A stretch of 7,531 nucleotides of DNA, from contig CAMZKR010000088.1 of assembly GCA_947311335.1 (NCBI GenBank), forward strand, positions 1 to 7,531, given 5' to 3'. The notes beneath the pieces were generated by a model, which did not search any database, was not told the origin of the DNA, and was given only the letters and a program-made list of their open reading frames with translations. Positions 6,891 to 7,531 of this stretch are shown in pieces. The number at the start of each line of letters is the position of its first letter. The first letter of the stretch is position 1. A program made the position numbers and the translations under genes. This DNA is from an uncultured bacterium (lineage in GTDB: Bacteria > Patescibacteriota > Gracilibacteria > BD1-5 > UBA6164).

Positions 6891-7250
6891 ATGAAAAAAC
6901 TAAAAAAGTTATTTTTTATATTATTATGATGCATATTAATAATGCAAAATCATATAAGTAATGCTTTAGAATTTTGAAGATGAAATGTAAATTCTTGACT
7001 TGAATGATCTTCTAGCACACTTGATATAGCTATTCAATGAATATTGGTAGTTGCTTTATCTTTTTTATATTTAGTAGCTGTAGTATATTGACTTCGGGGA
7101 GGTTATAATATTTTAACAGCAGCTTGAGATGAAGAAAAAGTAAAGAGATGAAAAAAAATTATTATTCATGCTATAGTTTGATTAATAGTTATATGGTTAG
7201 TTAATTCAGTAATTAATTTTGTTGTAACAAATCTTTTGTGAACATCTTAA
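6891..7250 (+). CDS. VirB2/Mbov_0395-like two-helix pilin-like membrane protein, copy 2
   Basis: 119 aa, a paralogue of the preceding gene. A basic then hydrophobic N-terminus, KKLKKLFFILLGCILIM (2-18), ending at SNA (23-25), looks like a cleavable signal peptide. The mature part has a hydrophobic helix (about 46-68), the loop GGYNILTAAGDEEKVKRGKK (70-89), and a second helix (90-112) containing HAIVGLIVIWLV (93-104), identical to copy 1. The region from the end of helix 1 to the end of helix 2 differs from copy 1 at few positions, whereas the N-terminal parts are unrelated. VirB2-type pilins are made with a long signal and keep two membrane helices, which fits. An internal Cys14 does not make a convincing lipobox. 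The function is inferred from family resemblance. Confidence 0.72.
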
Positions 7251-7262
7251 ATTTAAAAAATA

Positions 7263-7295
7263 AAAAAAGGCACCTGAATTTCAGGTGTCTTTTTT
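7263..7295. terminator. Bidirectional terminator after VirB2-like copy 2
   Basis: CACCTGA (7271-7277) pairs with TCAGGTG (7281-7287). The stem is extended by G-T and G-C pairs and by A-run/T-run pairing out to 7263 and 7295. It is the most GC-containing hairpin in the window and lies 12 bases after the copy 2 stop. The right arm reaches the stop codon of the minus-strand gene ending at 7294, so it probably ends both transcripts. Confidence 0.9.
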
Positions 7296-7518
7296 AAAAA
7301 TTAAAATTATCTTCGTTATCATCAAAATTACTTTTTATTAAGGATCATTTTATTCAATATCACAGCATTCATCATACTATTAAACATGTAACACCCAGCA
7401 ACCAGGATTTTACGGACCAAATAAAAACAAAAGCTTGCATAGGAATAATCATATTTTCTATAATAAGTATAGATCAAAACAATATAGATGTAAGAATAAA
7501 AGCTTTATTATAATTCAT
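7294..7518 (-). CDS. Small two-helix membrane protein, possibly LapA-like
   Basis: 74 aa with TGA as Gly. There are two hydrophobic segments, at about 7-21 and 37-57, and the polar tail after residue 62 is rich in Asp and Asn. The run ENMIIPMQAFVFIWSVKSWL (21-40) then LIVGGMLGYGIKGSL (46-60) resembles the small LapA/DUF1049 membrane proteins, which pair an N-x-x-P loop with a Gly-rich second helix; that match is by eye and tentative. The middle of the gene (about 7385-7420) is less AT-rich than the rest of the window and uses TCC, CTG and TGG codons. It converges with VirB2-like copy 2. The start is the first ATG; 13 bases upstream are visible, without a Shine-Dalgarno. Confidence 0.6.
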
Positions 7519-7531
7519 ATATTTTATATTT

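Noticed and set aside
6726..6929. 67-codon plus-strand frame bridging the two VirB2-like genes
   Set aside because: It runs out of frame through the end of copy 1, the hairpin and the start of copy 2; no family features.
6891..6950. Lipoprotein signal at Cys14 of VirB2-like copy 2
   Set aside because: The hydrophobic run before LLGC is too short and the hydrophobic region continues beyond the Cys; an ordinary signal peptide ending near SNA fits better.
56..7518. Mycoplasma-type code (TGA as Trp)
   Set aside because: TGA falls on conserved Gly sites, not Trp sites, and Trp is encoded by TGG.
1..7531. CRISPR arrays, tRNA or rRNA genes, insertion sequences
   Set aside because: No regularly spaced repeats, cloverleaf-like segments, rRNA cores or transposase genes were seen; homopolymer runs reflect base composition.

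Overview
The window is very AT-rich, and every gene in it reads correctly only if TGA is decoded as glycine (genetic code 25). Under the standard code the genes break into short fragments. With TGA as Gly, twelve complete, gap-free proteins appear, and conserved glycines fall on TGA codons: the GGGG of a pyruvyltransferase-like enzyme, the helix-hairpin-helix glycines of RuvA and the GPKG loop of ribosomal protein L1. Real stops are TAA (eleven) or TAG (one). TGG is still used for Trp. This code is known from Absconditabacteria (SR1) and Gracilibacteria (BD1-5/GN02), the small-genome, probably host-associated Patescibacteria/CPR lineages. I cannot tell the two apart from this window.

Layout, left to right: (1) 1-875, plus strand: the possible tail of an upstream gene, a SufU/IscU-like Fe-S protein that has lost two of its three ligand cysteines, and an IscR-like Rrf2 regulator with the three-Cys cluster motif, ended by a terminator. 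(2) 904-1945, minus strand: YidD, then ribosomal protein L1 (rplA), with a possible promoter and folded leader between them. (3) 2025-3622, plus strand: ruvA overlapping by one base a CsaB/WcaK-type polysaccharide pyruvyltransferase-like gene, ended by a strong hairpin. (4) 3662-4273, minus strand: a type IV pilin-like protein with a recognisable promoter. (5) 4484-5782, plus strand: trigger factor. (6) 5786-6364, minus strand: an O-methyltransferase-like SAM enzyme, tail to tail with trigger factor. (7) 6463-7250, plus strand: two tandem paralogous small two-helix membrane proteins resembling VirB2/Mbov_0395-type pilin-like proteins, each followed by a hairpin. (8) 7294-7518, minus strand: a small two-helix membrane protein.

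Functional themes are Fe-S assembly and its sensing, translation and folding (L1, trigger factor), membrane protein insertion (YidD), recombination (RuvA), and a cell-surface set: a pilin-like protein, two VirB2-like proteins and a pyruvyltransferase-like enzyme. The surface set would suit an episymbiont that attaches to a host cell, but that is inference. The points most worth following up are the cysteine-depleted SufU-like protein beside an IscR-like regulator, the tandem VirB2-like pair under a divergent control region with a perfect inverted repeat, and the almost complete absence of Shine-Dalgarno sequences. No tRNA, rRNA, CRISPR array or insertion sequence was seen.
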